Assembly: GCA_013286045.1 (NCBI GenBank) | Contig: JABDGM010000016.1 | Coordinates: 1-59,368 of the forward strand | Direction: 5' to 3' | DNA from: Planctomycetota bacterium | GTDB taxonomy: Bacteria > Planctomycetota > Planctomycetia > Pirellulales > Lacipirellulaceae | DNA: 59,368 bases | Shown: piece after piece, positions 1 through 9,598 of the stretch | Layout of the letters: each line of letters starts with the position of its first letter | How positions within the stretch are numbered: position 1 is the first letter of the stretch | Translations under genes and position numbers: made by a program | The notes under the pieces: model-generated | What the model saw: only the letters and a program-made list of their open reading frames with translations | Databases searched by the model: none | Told to the model about the DNA's origin: nothing

Positions 1-1341
1 CGTGGCATAACGGTTGAAATCGATGCCGCTGAGACCAGCACGGTATTGCGCCACCAACACCTCCAGCGCCAGCCATGCCTGATCGACACTCGACCTCAGA
101 TCTCGCGAACGCTGATGTGCTTGCACGAAGGTGATGATGCCGTTTTCAACCTCCAAATCGGCCTGTAGCACGGTCGCTTGGTAGGTGGCAATTAGCTCGT
201 TAAACGTAGCGTCCTGTAGCCGAACGTTGTTCTTGATGCGGCCGTAGTTCAAAAGATCCCACTGGAACGACGGGCCCACCGAACTATTGAGAGACGACGG
301 CCGGAACAATTGCGACAAATGCTGCGCCTGCCAGCCCAATGTGCCGTTGATCGTGATGGCTGGATACCAATCCGCAGCCGCGATGCCGATTTGCTCGGCT
401 TGTGCCGCCGCGAGGTATTCGGCGCGGCGTACGTCTGGGCGACGCCGCAATAAATCGGCGGGCATACCAACTACAACGTACTCGGGAGCAATCGGAATTT
501 CGGTATTCGGCGCCGAAGCGAGAATGTTCGTCAAATCGACCGCTGGAATGCCTAGCAGAATGCAAAGCTGGTTTTCGGCAGTTCGCAAATCTGCGACGAA
601 CTGGTCGCGCTGGGCCCTGCTCTGCTCCAAGTTGCTGCGAGCCTGAGCCAGGTCGATGTCCGTCACGCCTTTGCCACCGGCGTTGCGGCGTTCGCCAATG
701 AACGCGAGCACGTCTTCCTGCACGTGAATCACGACATCCAGCAGGCGAATTCGCTCTTGGGTCGTACGCACTGTGATGTAATCGGCCGCGGTATCGGATA
801 CCAGCGTCACGATGGCGGCGTCGTAATCGAATACCGATGCGTTGAGCGTATCCTCGGCAGCTATGATTGCGCGTCGGAAGCGGCCCCAGAAATCGAGTTC
901 CCAAGCCAAATTAAAGCTGAAATTCCACTGGTCAAAAAAGTTGTTCCCGGCGCCAATGCGGCGGTACGAACCCGTCGCGTTCTGTGTTTGCGGGAAATAT
1001 TCGCCCCGCGCGATACCGAGCTGAGCGCGGGCAGCGAGCACGCGGTAACCCGCTTCGCGGAGCGTCAGGTTTTGATGATAGGCTTTGTCGACGAGGCAGT
1101 TCAGGAGCGGATCACCGAACAACGTCCACCAGCCTGCCAGATCATCGCAGTCGGTGTGCACATGCTTGTCGGCCGCATCGATCCAGTTGTTCGCGACCGG
1201 CGCGGTCGGCGGACAGAAGTTAGGTCCGACCTTGCAGCCATTGTGGAAGTACTCGCGCACGCCCGTGCAGCCGGGCATGCCGATCAGCGTCAGGCACACG
1301 ACGAGCCAACGCAAACAACGTGAGTTGGATAATCTAACCAT
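1..1341 (-). CDS. RND outer membrane factor (TolC/NodT-like lipoprotein), 3' end cut by window
   Basis: The reverse strand reads open from an ATG at 1339-1341 to the window edge, 447 codons with no stop, so the C-terminus is missing. A short signal ends in the lipobox-like LIGMPGC, with the Cys near residue 25. The mature part closely parallels the other outer membrane factor at 7563-9428: both have CTGVREYFHNG/CTGIREYFHNG, then VGPNF/VGPNY, NWIDA, NLTLREAG, WELDFWGRFRRA, PADLLRRRPDVR and FxWDLLNYxRI. These are hallmarks of the family that forms the trimeric exit duct of tripartite pumps in the outer membrane. It is separated from the upstream surface protein by 323 bases, so it may have its own promoter. 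It is a paralogue, probably a duplication, of the pump operon's own duct gene. Confidence 0.9.
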   Translation of the reverse strand, partial: MVRLSNSRCLRWLVVCLTLIGMPGCTGVREYFHNGCKVGPNFCPPTAPVANNWIDAADKHVHTDCDDLAGWWTLFGDPLLNCLVDKAYHQNLTLREAGYRVLAARAQLGIARGEYFPQTQNATGSYRRIGAGNNFFDQWNFSFNLAWELDFWGRFRRAIIAAEDTLNASVFDYDAAIVTLVSDTAADYITVRTTQERIRLLDVVIHVQEDVLAFIGERRNAGGKGVTDIDLAQARSNLEQSRAQRDQFVADLRTAENQLCILLGIPAVDLTNILASAPNTEIPIAPEYVVVGMPADLLRRRPDVRRAEYLAAAQAEQIGIAAADWYPAITINGTLGWQAQHLSQLFRPSSLNSSVGPSFQWDLLNYGRIKNNVRLQDATFNELIATYQATVLQADLEVENGIITFVQAHQRSRDLRSSVDQAWLALEVLVAQYRAGLSGIDFNRYAT

Positions 1342-1664
1342 GGCGAGAACTGCCGCTGCGGCCCAGTCCGCCCAAGTGCCGCGAGAAGAGAAGTGCGAGG
1401 CGTACTATAAGCTTCGACGCCGTTTAAACGCTTCGTTCAGCACATCGCGAATAGCAGCTAGAGCCGCCGCGACCGGAGAAGTTTGCCAAAATCGCCGAGG
1501 CGCGACTGCACTGCTGGCACGTAACAGCGTCGCATTGTTTTTAGGCGGAAAGCCTCGTCAGGATCGGAGATTGCGCCGCTAACGCTTCACAACGTTACGA
1601 TTGCTAGCGCGCGTATCCGGATGGCGGCAACTCAAGTGCTGCTGCTAGTGGGGATCGCTCTGCC
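1342..1664. other. Intergenic, no gene seen
   Basis: This 323-base gap lies between the end of the LEDR surface protein and the start of the truncated outer membrane factor. I see no convincing coding frame, RNA gene or terminator. A promoter for the outer membrane factor should lie here on the minus strand. The best -10-like string is TATAGT near 1405, but it has no good -35 partner. Confidence 0.5.
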
Positions 1665-4600
1665 CTACCCTCTGCTAGCGAACAATTTGTGGTGGAGTTC
1701 CAACTCGAATTTGTCCGACCACTCGTGGAACGCATCGCTAAGGGCGATATCGTCGGCATTTGGATTCGCGGCGGACCAGTTCTCACTGCCGGCCGGATTT
1801 TGCGATGAGTCGGAATGGGAATGGCCGAGCGGCTGCCCGACGGCGAGAATCTCCAATAGGCGATCATTGCCGGCGGTATCGCTAGCATGCCCTGCTGACT
1901 CGAGAACGGAATCGACTGCCGTTGCTCGCGTAGCCGACGGGAGCGCGATCCCATACGCGCGGGAAAACGCCGGCGGCAGCGCATCACTTGTCGAATCATC
2001 TTGAAGAGGCACGGCGGCGTCAGACGCTACCGTTTCAGAATTGCTCACTCCAGCGGCCACGATCGCTTGACCGCTTACTGCGGCACCGCCGGCCGGTCCT
2101 GGCACCGTGATCAGCATCAACGGCGGTGAGCCCGCGCTGCTTTGTGCGATTTCAACGTCGGTTTCGTCGACAACCTTGTCGCGGTTGAAGTCGTACGGAT
2201 TGGTGATGGCTGCCGACGCCGTTTGATTGTTCTGAACCGCAAGCACATCGGCTTCATCGACGTTGGCATCGGTCGGTGAATTGCCGGTTTCGCCAATCTG
2301 GTTGCCGAAGTAGAACACGTCGTCTTGAGCCAGGCCAGTGTTTTCATCGGCTTTCAAGACGACTTGCACCCACTCGTTCTGGATGACGTTGTTGCCCCAG
2401 ACCAGCTCCAAGCGAACCGACCCGTTAACGCCAAATCCGGGGTACTCGGTGACAAAATCGGGATCGGGCGCGAGTTCCCAACTCGAAACATCGCTCGAAT
2501 TGCCCACGTGAATTTCGTAGTCGTCGGGCGTGATCGAACCATCAAAGTTCGTGATGTCGATCATGATGCCGTTAATGCCCTTCGAATAGCTCGAATAGTT
2601 GGCAAACGTCGCGGTCTGGCCCGGCAGCAGGACCTGCTTATCCGTGGCGAGCGCAAATCCGTCGGCAACGTTCGACGAACCGTTCTGGCCGTCGAAACTG
2701 CTCGTATTGTAGAAGATAAAATGGCCGAGAACTGTAGCGAGGGGTGGAGTGGCATTCGTCTCACCGGAGTAGTCGGACGGCCCGGCGACACCAACCGCTT
2801 TGATACGGTAGTAGTACTGAGTTCCGGCGTCGACATCCGTATCGACATAGCTTGTCGCGGTACCGGGCAATGTGGCAATTACTGCATAATCTCCGTCGAC
2901 GCCGATCTTCCGCTCGATGAGGATGTTCTGCGCGGCGACCGTCGTGTTCGTCCACGAGAGTTGTAGCATTGACCCCGTGTCTGGAACGGTGCTTGCGTTC
3001 AAGCCAGCCGGCGCAGAAGGAGCCTGGCCCATCGCAGAGATTTCGCCTGCACTCAAGACGCGGTCGTAGATTTGCACATCATCGAGCTGGCCGTTGAAGT
3101 AATTGGCGCCGACGACATTGCCAGTGCTGTTCCGCACGGTCAGCGCGCCGATCAAATAGAACTGCGCTGCCTTATAGCCAACGTCAAACGAACCGGAACC
3201 GTTCAGCACGCCATCGACATACAGTTGGACGACGCCGGTCGTTGCGTTGCGCGTCATCGTGATATTGTGCCACTGGCCGTCGTTGATTGGCGCGGTGCTA
3301 TACACGCCGCCCGTATCGCCGACGAAAATACCAATCTGCCCCGCCGCATTCAGCGTGCCCCAATTAATATCGCCCGACGAACCGAGCTGATCGACGCCCG
3401 TCAGGGCAGGCGCTTGCGAGTGCGTGTTGCTGCCGGTTTGCGTTGTTTTGACCCAAGCGCTGAACGTGCTGGTTCCTCCCAGCGGAGTCACCAGGTTACT
3501 GGAAACCTGGACGGCCGATTGATTGGTTTGGTTGTACACTCCATTCCCACTGAAGGAGAGCGCCCCTGCACCAATATGACCAGCCACCCATTGCGGATTG
3601 GTGGCGCCCACGAGCACACCGGTGTTCGTGCCACTCGAATCGGAAGCGAAAGTACCCAACCCCTCGTTGAACTCATAGTGATAGAGCGGCGGCGTGGCAA
3701 CAATCGACGCCGTGGCCGTGTTGCTGTATGTGGAGTCGCCGATGGGGTTCGTCGCACTAAGTCGATACGTGTAAACGTGACCTGAAACGATGTTCGTGTC
3801 GGTGTACGTGGTCGCATTGACGCTGGCCACGTCGATTTGAACGAACGCGCCGCCGTTATCCGACCGTTCAATCTTGAACGCGTTCTCATTATTGGAAGCG
3901 TCGGTCCACGCTAACTGAATCTGTAAACTTGGAATTGTCGACGGCGTCGCAGTCAGGCCAGTGGGGGCAGTCGGAGCCGTCGTCGGATTCACGAGCAGAC
4001 CGAATACGGTGAGTTTTCCTGAGCTGCCGACGTACACGCGCCCATCGGCGACGGTCGGTACGATGAACTTCACGCCTGCGCCAATCAGACCGCTGGAACT
4101 GGTGTAAAGAGCCGTCATCGTTGACCCGTTGGGCACGGCATTGTAGGCCCGCAGCACGGCATCGGACGTGCTGTATTGCACTTCCCAAACGATGCCGTTT
4201 GCATCGCTGCCGTACGAGGAAACGGCAGGAGTTGCACCAGGGAAAGCGTAGTTGAAACTTCCCGTCGCGACTGGCGCGGCCGTAATCGTGCCGTTAGATA
4301 CGGTGTAAGCCTTTAAGACATCGCCGAACGCGTGGTAATAGACCGTGTTGTTGAAGTACGCTGGGCTGCTTGTCGCGTGCGCCATGTTGGCCGTGCCGAC
4401 AATCTGATTGTTGTCGCTCGAATGATGGCCACCCATGTTGTCGCGATCGAGCAAGTAGATGATGCCGCCTTTGCCGCCGCCGACTACTTCATTGGGATGC
4501 GCCCCTGTTTGGTTTGGCAAGAGCAGAACGCCGCCGGATCCCAAGTCCGTATCGTTGTCCGCGAGCGTTTGCTCGTTGTAGGGCGTGAATGTATCGGTCG

Positions 4601-5636
4601 TGTTGTTAACGACTGACAGCCCGTAGCCATTTTTATTGGGGGTCGGACCGCTCTGCGTGCTGTTGTCTGGCGTCAGTTCTAAGAAAGAATCGCCGTAGTC
4701 CCCGACACTCGCGTCGTAATCTCCATTCCCAGTCATGAAATACAAATGAGTGCCGTCGGAGGCGAGGCCAGCGCCGCCTCCCCAAATCCCGCCCTCGCCT
4801 TCATGCGAGTCTTCGCTTAGCCCATTGTTAGGCGTAATGTTGAACACCTTGACTAAACCCAGCGTCGACTCGTCGTAACCAAGGATCCAACCGTGATACG
4901 GATCGGTGTCGGCGTAGCCAGCATAGGCGAAGTACAGAACACCATTGAGAAGCGTTACCGCGGCGCGTTGAATTTGTTGTTTCGCGACGAACGTAATTGT
5001 CCCGCCGACGCTATCTGCACCGTTATTACCCAAGATCGATGCAGCGACGGTCACCGTTTTCTTTGTCGCGCCGCTGGTGATGTCCAGCGCATAGATATGG
5101 TGCGAATAATTTCCGCCGCCATCGTCGCGGAACGAATCGATGTACATCGTACCCGTCGCCAGATCGATTACCGGCGTACTGGTGATGCCCACCTGCGGAG
5201 TGATGTCGCTGTAAGGTCCATAGCGGCTGCCGAAGTTTTGTGCCGAGACAGCGGCCGCCAGGCCGAGGTTCACATGCCACAACTGACCGCCACCCGCGCC
5301 GTTGTTGACGGCGTCGAACGCGTAGACGTCGTTATTCTCCGTCGCCACGATCACGACATTGTGCGTGCCCAAGGCGCCCATGTTCAAATTCGAGACGTAC
5401 AGCGGCTCGGCGTAAGCCTGGCCCGTAATGTTGTACGAGAACAGCTTCCCGAAGTTGGCACTGTTGACGTTTGCCGGCGTGAGAATCGTCTCTTGCGTGT
5501 TGTCGCCTTGGCGCGTCAGGTCGTTGTGCCAGGTCGTCACATTGACCGAGAGCACGCAACGATCTTCAAGTTTTTCGAAGCCCAGCGGCGCGCGCTTGGC
5601 AGAAATCTGACGGCGCGAAGTCTTTCCGTTTGACAT
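1665..5636 (-). CDS. Large extracellular protein: LEDR motif, quinoprotein-like propeller, FN3, LamG, FN3, dockerin-like
   Basis: This 1323-residue protein starts with the planctomycete surface-protein motif GFEKLEDRCVLSVNV (about residues 18-33), where a Sec-type signal would be expected. Residues about 35-545 look like a PQQ-type beta-propeller, with phrases such as NDVYAFDA, IYALDI and VYVGSSGKLTVFG. Then come a fibronectin type III domain (about 550-645), a LamG/concanavalin-like domain (about 650-865, ending in the characteristic DDVQIYDRVLSAGEI), and a second FN3 (about 870-960). A beta-rich region follows, then a dockerin-like Ca-binding pair (about 1115-1170, DANVDEADVL and FNRDKVVDETDV) and a 150-residue tail of low order. 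An enzyme activity cannot be named. It probably binds or modifies extracellular matrix or sugar. It starts 42 bases after the PEP-CTERM gene on the same strand, so the two are probably co-transcribed. No clear ribosome site precedes the ATG. Confidence 0.85.
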   Translation of the reverse strand: MSNGKTSRRQISAKRAPLGFEKLEDRCVLSVNVTTWHNDLTRQGDNTQETILTPANVNSANFGKLFSYNITGQAYAEPLYVSNLNMGALGTHNVVIVATENNDVYAFDAVNNGAGGGQLWHVNLGLAAAVSAQNFGSRYGPYSDITPQVGITSTPVIDLATGTMYIDSFRDDGGGNYSHHIYALDITSGATKKTVTVAASILGNNGADSVGGTITFVAKQQIQRAAVTLLNGVLYFAYAGYADTDPYHGWILGYDESTLGLVKVFNITPNNGLSEDSHEGEGGIWGGGAGLASDGTHLYFMTGNGDYDASVGDYGDSFLELTPDNSTQSGPTPNKNGYGLSVVNNTTDTFTPYNEQTLADNDTDLGSGGVLLLPNQTGAHPNEVVGGGKGGIIYLLDRDNMGGHHSSDNNQIVGTANMAHATSSPAYFNNTVYYHAFGDVLKAYTVSNGTITAAPVATGSFNYAFPGATPAVSSYGSDANGIVWEVQYSTSDAVLRAYNAVPNGSTMTALYTSSSGLIGAGVKFIVPTVADGRVYVGSSGKLTVFGLLVNPTTAPTAPTGLTATPSTIPSLQIQLAWTDASNNENAFKIERSDNGGAFVQIDVASVNATTYTDTNIVSGHVYTYRLSATNPIGDSTYSNTATASIVATPPLYHYEFNEGLGTFASDSSGTNTGVLVGATNPQWVAGHIGAGALSFSGNGVYNQTNQSAVQVSSNLVTPLGGTSTFSAWVKTTQTGSNTHSQAPALTGVDQLGSSGDINWGTLNAAGQIGIFVGDTGGVYSTAPINDGQWHNITMTRNATTGVVQLYVDGVLNGSGSFDVGYKAAQFYLIGALTVRNSTGNVVGANYFNGQLDDVQIYDRVLSAGEISAMGQAPSAPAGLNASTVPDTGSMLQLSWTNTTVAAQNILIERKIGVDGDYAVIATLPGTATSYVDTDVDAGTQYYYRIKAVGVAGPSDYSGETNATPPLATVLGHFIFYNTSSFDGQNGSSNVADGFALATDKQVLLPGQTATFANYSSYSKGINGIMIDITNFDGSITPDDYEIHVGNSSDVSSWELAPDPDFVTEYPGFGVNGSVRLELVWGNNVIQNEWVQVVLKADENTGLAQDDVFYFGNQIGETGNSPTDANVDEADVLAVQNNQTASAAITNPYDFNRDKVVDETDVEIAQSSAGSPPLMLITVPGPAGGAAVSGQAIVAAGVSNSETVASDAAVPLQDDSTSDALPPAFSRAYGIALPSATRATAVDSVLESAGHASDTAGNDRLLEILAVGQPLGHSHSDSSQNPAGSENWSAANPNADDIALSDAFHEWSDKFELELHHKLFASRG

Positions 5637-5678
5637 GGTATGGAAGCCGTTACCGGCGCCTAAAGTTGCGAGTGTCTC

Positions 5679-7229
5679 TTAATTCTCAGTCCGTTTCATT
5701 GCAAACAGCGCGATAAAACTAATCACCACGAGCCCGATGGTCGACGGCTCGGGCACTGCCGCGCTATCGAGCGACGATCCTGCGCCAGGCGCGGGAACGG
5801 TATTCCCGAAATTGCCACGCCACAGATTGTATTGGACATCGCCGACAATGACGCCGGTCGTATCGTTGGGCAACGTCTGCGATGGCTGGCCGACGTTGTT
5901 CCGCCAGGCGACATAGTCCGCGGCATCTACGACGCCGTTGCCGTTGTAATCTCCGGCAAGGATCGGCGGCCCTACCGTGATGATTCCCGTGCCGGCGAAG
6001 TAAAAGTCGAGCTTGTTGACCGCGCCGCTCTGCGAGCTGCCATAGGTGCCATTCGGTTGTTGGGCGCCGTCCAAGATCAGCGTGCTGACCCGATCGTTCT
6101 CGCCGGCGCCAACGTTCAGCATGGCGAAGCCGGACAAACTAACGGTCGCGGTATCGGGCAATGCATTCGCGACGCCACTATCGATCGCGAGCGACGTACC
6201 GTTGCCCGAGACGAAAACGTTGCCAGTCCCCAGCGAGGCGGATGCTCCCGACATCTCCAGCGTGCCGCCGGAAACTGTGGTGCCGCCCGCGAACGTGTTC
6301 GCGCCGCTGAGGATGAGTTTCCCAGCAGACGACTTCACGAGCGCGCTCGTGCTGTCCGTGCCGCTTATAGTTCCGCTGATAGTGGTATTAACGCCGGATT
6401 GAACCGCAAGAGTCGAGACACCCGTGGCCAAGGACCAAGCGCCGCTCCAAGTTACAGGCTGGGCGAAACTCGCCATGTTTAATGTGCTTGCAGATTTTGT
6501 CTGCATGGCATTCACAATCGTGATCGGCGCTGCCGCGGCCGGCGCGGCGAGCGTGAATTGCGTCGCAGTACCGCCAGTGAAACCCCACCGGATCGGCCCC
6601 GTGCCGAAAGAGTTCGCGTTGTTGAAGTTCAAACCGGCGGTCGTGTTCAGGTCCACGCCGCCGGCGAACGTATTGTTCCCGTAAAGGTACAGGCTGCCAG
6701 CCGTGCCGCTCAGTTGTCCCTGCCACACGACGGGCGTGACCGAATCGCCACCGATGGCGGCAGAAATGATGAGGTTCTGATCGGCAGTACCACCGACGTA
6801 AAACCCCTGCCCGCCTGTATTCGTAAACAAGCTCAGGACCACGCCTGGCGCTCCGGCGATTGTCACCGATTTGCCCGCGCCGTTGCCACCGCCGCTCGTT
6901 TGTAGCGCCAAGCCTGCAAACGTTTGGTTGGTACTCGCGGTAATCGTATAACCCTTGTTGTTCGCGTCGGTGCCAGCAGCAAATATTGGGAAGTTATTTC
7001 CGTCCGGCCAGGCGATCGGAGCCGTAGTCGTGCCGTTAGCGTTCGTGTTCCAGATCGCGTTGCCCCAGATATAGCTGCCACCGTCGGCGACGCCCGAGCC
7101 AGTCGTCGTGCCGTTGATGTCCAGGTAGTAGTGGACTGCCAAGGCGCGATTCACCGGAAAACCGGCGAGGCCGGTGATGGCAAATGCAACCGCGCTTGCA
7201 AAATGAAAAAATGCTTTTCGCACGTTCAT
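5679..7229 (-). CDS. Secreted PEP-CTERM protein with autotransporter-type beta repeat and dockerin-like segment
   Basis: The start is placed at the ATG at 7227-7229 because a normal signal peptide follows at once (MNVRKAFFHFASAVAFAITG, then ...NRALA). The open frame extends 46 codons further up but reads like non-coding sequence. Of 516 residues, the middle is Gly/Thr/Asn-rich beta repeat including SSAGKLILSGANTFAGGTTV (about 300-325), the passenger-associated transport repeat pattern. A dockerin-like Ca-binding stretch follows (GDYNGNGVVDAADYVAWRNN, about 424-443, and GDVQYNLWRGNFG, about 461). The end is a PEP-CTERM sorting signal: VPEPST, a hydrophobic helix, then a basic MKRTEN. Such signals are recognised by exosortase in the export/anchoring pathway; no exosortase gene lies in this window. 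Probable role: surface or matrix scaffold. Confidence 0.88.
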   Translation of the reverse strand: MNVRKAFFHFASAVAFAITGLAGFPVNRALAVHYYLDINGTTTGSGVADGGSYIWGNAIWNTNANGTTTAPIAWPDGNNFPIFAAGTDANNKGYTITASTNQTFAGLALQTSGGGNGAGKSVTIAGAPGVVLSLFTNTGGQGFYVGGTADQNLIISAAIGGDSVTPVVWQGQLSGTAGSLYLYGNNTFAGGVDLNTTAGLNFNNANSFGTGPIRWGFTGGTATQFTLAAPAAAAPITIVNAMQTKSASTLNMASFAQPVTWSGAWSLATGVSTLAVQSGVNTTISGTISGTDSTSALVKSSAGKLILSGANTFAGGTTVSGGTLEMSGASASLGTGNVFVSGNGTSLAIDSGVANALPDTATVSLSGFAMLNVGAGENDRVSTLILDGAQQPNGTYGSSQSGAVNKLDFYFAGTGIITVGPPILAGDYNGNGVVDAADYVAWRNNVGQPSQTLPNDTTGVIVGDVQYNLWRGNFGNTVPAPGAGSSLDSAAVPEPSTIGLVVISFIALFAMKRTEN

Positions 7230-7562
7230 ACGGTTATCTCTGGTCGTAGCGCGGCGGCCGGAAGAGGTGCAACAATCCGCGCGGAGTCGCAAACATAGGG
7301 GTCGATTCAGGCGTGGTAGGCAGGTCGGCGGTGCGGGAGACTTGTGGTGAGAAAGTCGCTTTGGCAACGACTAGGAGGATGTCGCCGCCGGGAACCCCTT
7401 CCCAGTTATAATCAGGACGCGACATTTTTGCACGCGCGATGCTGCGGCCGGAAGGGGCCAGCGACTGCCGCGGCGATCGCCGCAGCCAAAAAAGAAAAGT
7501 CCGCCCCCCGAATGAGAGGCGAACTTTGATCGATCGCGTGAAATTTCCTGTCGAATTCCCGC
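7230..7562. other. Intergenic; holds a terminator, no gene seen
   Basis: This 333-base gap separates the efflux operon from the surface-protein pair. It contains the minus-strand terminator described separately and a short palindrome GCGGCGATCGCCGC near 7472. The word GCGGCCGGAAG occurs twice (near 7252 and 7444). A TATAAT string on the plus strand near 7407 has no plus-strand gene to serve. The promoter of the PEP-CTERM gene should be here but I cannot place it. Confidence 0.5.
7488..7527 (-). terminator. Rho-independent terminator of the efflux operon
   Basis: Read on the minus strand, AAAGTTCGCC (7527-7518) pairs with GGCGGACTTT (7505-7496) across a 12-base loop, with one G-T wobble. A T-rich tract (TCTTTTTT) follows at once. 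It lies 36 bases after the stop of the outer membrane factor gene, the expected place for the end of the pump transcript. Confidence 0.7.
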
Positions 7563-9428
7563 CTATTTCGCGGCGCTATTCAACACTGGCGGAATCGGTA
7601 GCGGCTTTTCGGAGTAGCCGGAATTTTCGGCCGAAGCCCCTTCCGATGGGGTCGTCGCCGGCGGCAACGGATTTTCACTGGCTGGCTGTCCCTGTTGCGG
7701 TAGTGGCGTAGGTTGCTGCGGCGGGGTCGCGGCGGGCGGGGCTGTCGTCGACGGCGCGGGTACAGTTGTCGGTTCGGTACCCGATTGGGGCGGTGGAATC
7801 ATTTCGGCATCGGGTTGTTTAATTGCCGCAGCAGCGCCCGGTGGAGGCAGCAACTCGGCGCAGTTTGTCAGACGAATCTGCCATCCACCGCCAAGGGCCC
7901 TGTAAACCTGAATCAAGCCCGCGACGATCTCGCCTTCGGCCTGAGCGAGCGTGTCCTGTTGCAAGACCTGGATTTGTTCGACCTGTGTGACGGTCGTGAA
8001 GTCCGTCGAACCGGCTTTGTATTGCAGCAAGGCGACGTTCACGGCGGCGACTGCGTCGTTCACGCTTTGCTGTTGAAACTTCGTCCGCTCTTGCCCTCGC
8101 AAGAACACGACGAGGCCGTTCTCGACGTCCTGGTTTGCACTCAGCACTGCCTGTTGATAGGTCGCAATCAGTTCTTGGAAGCGTGCGTCCTGAACTGCAA
8201 CGTTATTCAGGATGCGGAAGTAGTTCAGCAAATCCCATCGGAACGACGGGCTGATGTTCGCGTTGAAAGCGCCGGGCTCGAACAAGTGGCTGAATTTTTC
8301 CGCCGAGCCGCCGAGCGTGCCGTCGATCGACACGTGAGGATACCAATCCGTCTCGGCAATGCCGATCTGTTCGCATTGAGCCGCCACGCGGCGCTCGGCT
8401 GCCCGGACGTCTGGACGGCGGCGAAGCAAGTCGGCTGGAATTCCGACGACGACTTCAGACGGAGCCGTCGGGATCGGTCCATGATTAATGCGAAGAAGCA
8501 AGTCCTCTGGTGGCATACCCATCAAAATGCACAGCTGGTTGATGGATTGCCGCAATCCAATGCGCAGCTCTTGCAAGCTCGCTTGGGTCGCATTCAACGT
8601 GCTGCGGGCTTGGTCTACGTCGAGCTCGCTGATCGTGCTCGCTTTGAACCGCGCTTCGACGATGTCCAGCGTATCCTGCTGAATCTTGACGTTATTCTCG
8701 GCGTACTCGATTCGCTGCTCGAACGTACGCATCTGTGTGTATGTGGTCGCGACGTCGCCCAACAGGGTAACTAAGGCTCCGTCGAAGTCTTCCACGGAGG
8801 CGTTCAGCGTATCTTCCTGCGATGCGACGGCCCGGCGGAAACGGCCCCAGAAATCAAGTTCCCAATCGAGATTGAAACCGTAATCCCATTGGTCGAAGAA
8901 CCGAGGACCGACCGGTACTCCTGCGAGCCCAGCCGTCTGCCGGCTGCGCGCGATGCGCTGGTAGTCGCCGGTAAGATTCTGCGTTTGCGGGAACATCTCG
9001 CCTTTGGCGATTCCGAGCTGTGCGCGAGCTTGCAGAACGCGGAAGCCCGCTTCGCGGAGCGTTAGATTCTGGTGATACGCAGTGCAGATCAAGGCATCGA
9101 GCACCGGATCATTGAAGACTTTCCACCATTGGCAGAGGTCGTCGCAGCCGGTGTTGACGCGCTTGTCATTGGCGTCGATCCAGTTTGGCGCTACCGGCGC
9201 GGCGGGGCGGCAATAGTTTGGCCCCACCTGGCAGCCATTGTGAAAGTACTCGCGGATGCCGGTGCATCCCGTCGACGACACGAGCGTCGTAAACGTCGTG
9301 ATTAGCGTCACGCACTTCCGCAGCGCGCGGCGTACTGAGGGTCGGCGGATGTCGATCTGTCGCAGGGCGTTCGCAGATCGTGATCGAACGGACTGAAAGA
9401 TGAGAGTTAGCATTCGAATTCTGACCAT
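7563..9428 (-). CDS. RND outer membrane factor (TolC/NodT-like lipoprotein) with Pro-rich tail
   Basis: This 621-residue protein is the outer membrane channel of the tripartite pump encoded just upstream (pump stop to this ATG is 170 bases). The signal region ends in LVSSTGC, with a probable lipidated Cys near residue 55. That is a long leader, so translation may begin at a later codon such as Met6. The body carries family motifs: NLTLREAGFRVLQARAQLGI, WELDFWGRFRRAVAS, ADLLRRRPDVRAAERRVAAQ and FRWDLLNYFRILNNVAVQDA. The last 110 or so residues are an extra Pro/Gln/Thr-rich tail (PPPQSGTEPTTVPAPSTTAP and onward) that a typical TolC or OprM lacks and that should hang in the periplasm. A terminator follows. 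The truncated gene at 1-1341 is its paralogue. Confidence 0.93.
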   Translation of the reverse strand: MVRIRMLTLIFQSVRSRSANALRQIDIRRPSVRRALRKCVTLITTFTTLVSSTGCTGIREYFHNGCQVGPNYCRPAAPVAPNWIDANDKRVNTGCDDLCQWWKVFNDPVLDALICTAYHQNLTLREAGFRVLQARAQLGIAKGEMFPQTQNLTGDYQRIARSRQTAGLAGVPVGPRFFDQWDYGFNLDWELDFWGRFRRAVASQEDTLNASVEDFDGALVTLLGDVATTYTQMRTFEQRIEYAENNVKIQQDTLDIVEARFKASTISELDVDQARSTLNATQASLQELRIGLRQSINQLCILMGMPPEDLLLRINHGPIPTAPSEVVVGIPADLLRRRPDVRAAERRVAAQCEQIGIAETDWYPHVSIDGTLGGSAEKFSHLFEPGAFNANISPSFRWDLLNYFRILNNVAVQDARFQELIATYQQAVLSANQDVENGLVVFLRGQERTKFQQQSVNDAVAAVNVALLQYKAGSTDFTTVTQVEQIQVLQQDTLAQAEGEIVAGLIQVYRALGGGWQIRLTNCAELLPPPGAAAAIKQPDAEMIPPPQSGTEPTTVPAPSTTAPPAATPPQQPTPLPQQGQPASENPLPPATTPSEGASAENSGYSEKPLPIPPVLNSAAK

Positions 9429-9598
9429 GCTGCGGGAGTGGGAGCCGCATACGGCGCCCTGTCACGATTGGCACAATCAGACTATTCGACACATTCCGGA
9501 GGACCGGTTCCGCCAATAAAGTTCAGGCGGTATCTCCTTCGTTAACTCCCCCAGATTACGACGCCGCTATGAGTATGACAGCACGCTAGATGACTGAT

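Noticed and set aside
284..904. Minus-strand open frame in the first kilobase
   Set aside because: It is in a different frame from the outer membrane factor that reads unbroken from 1341 to the edge with family motifs.
7407..7412. Plus-strand TATAAT in the gap before the efflux terminator
   Set aside because: No plus-strand gene follows and no -35 partner is present.
7234..7425. 63-codon minus-strand frame in the gap before the PEP-CTERM gene
   Set aside because: Random-looking composition, no ribosome site, and it ends just before the real start at 7229.
7472..7485. Palindrome GCGGCGATCGCCGC as terminator
   Set aside because: The A tract is on its plus-strand right side, so for minus-strand genes the T tract would precede the stem; the true terminator is the neighbouring stem at 7496-7527.
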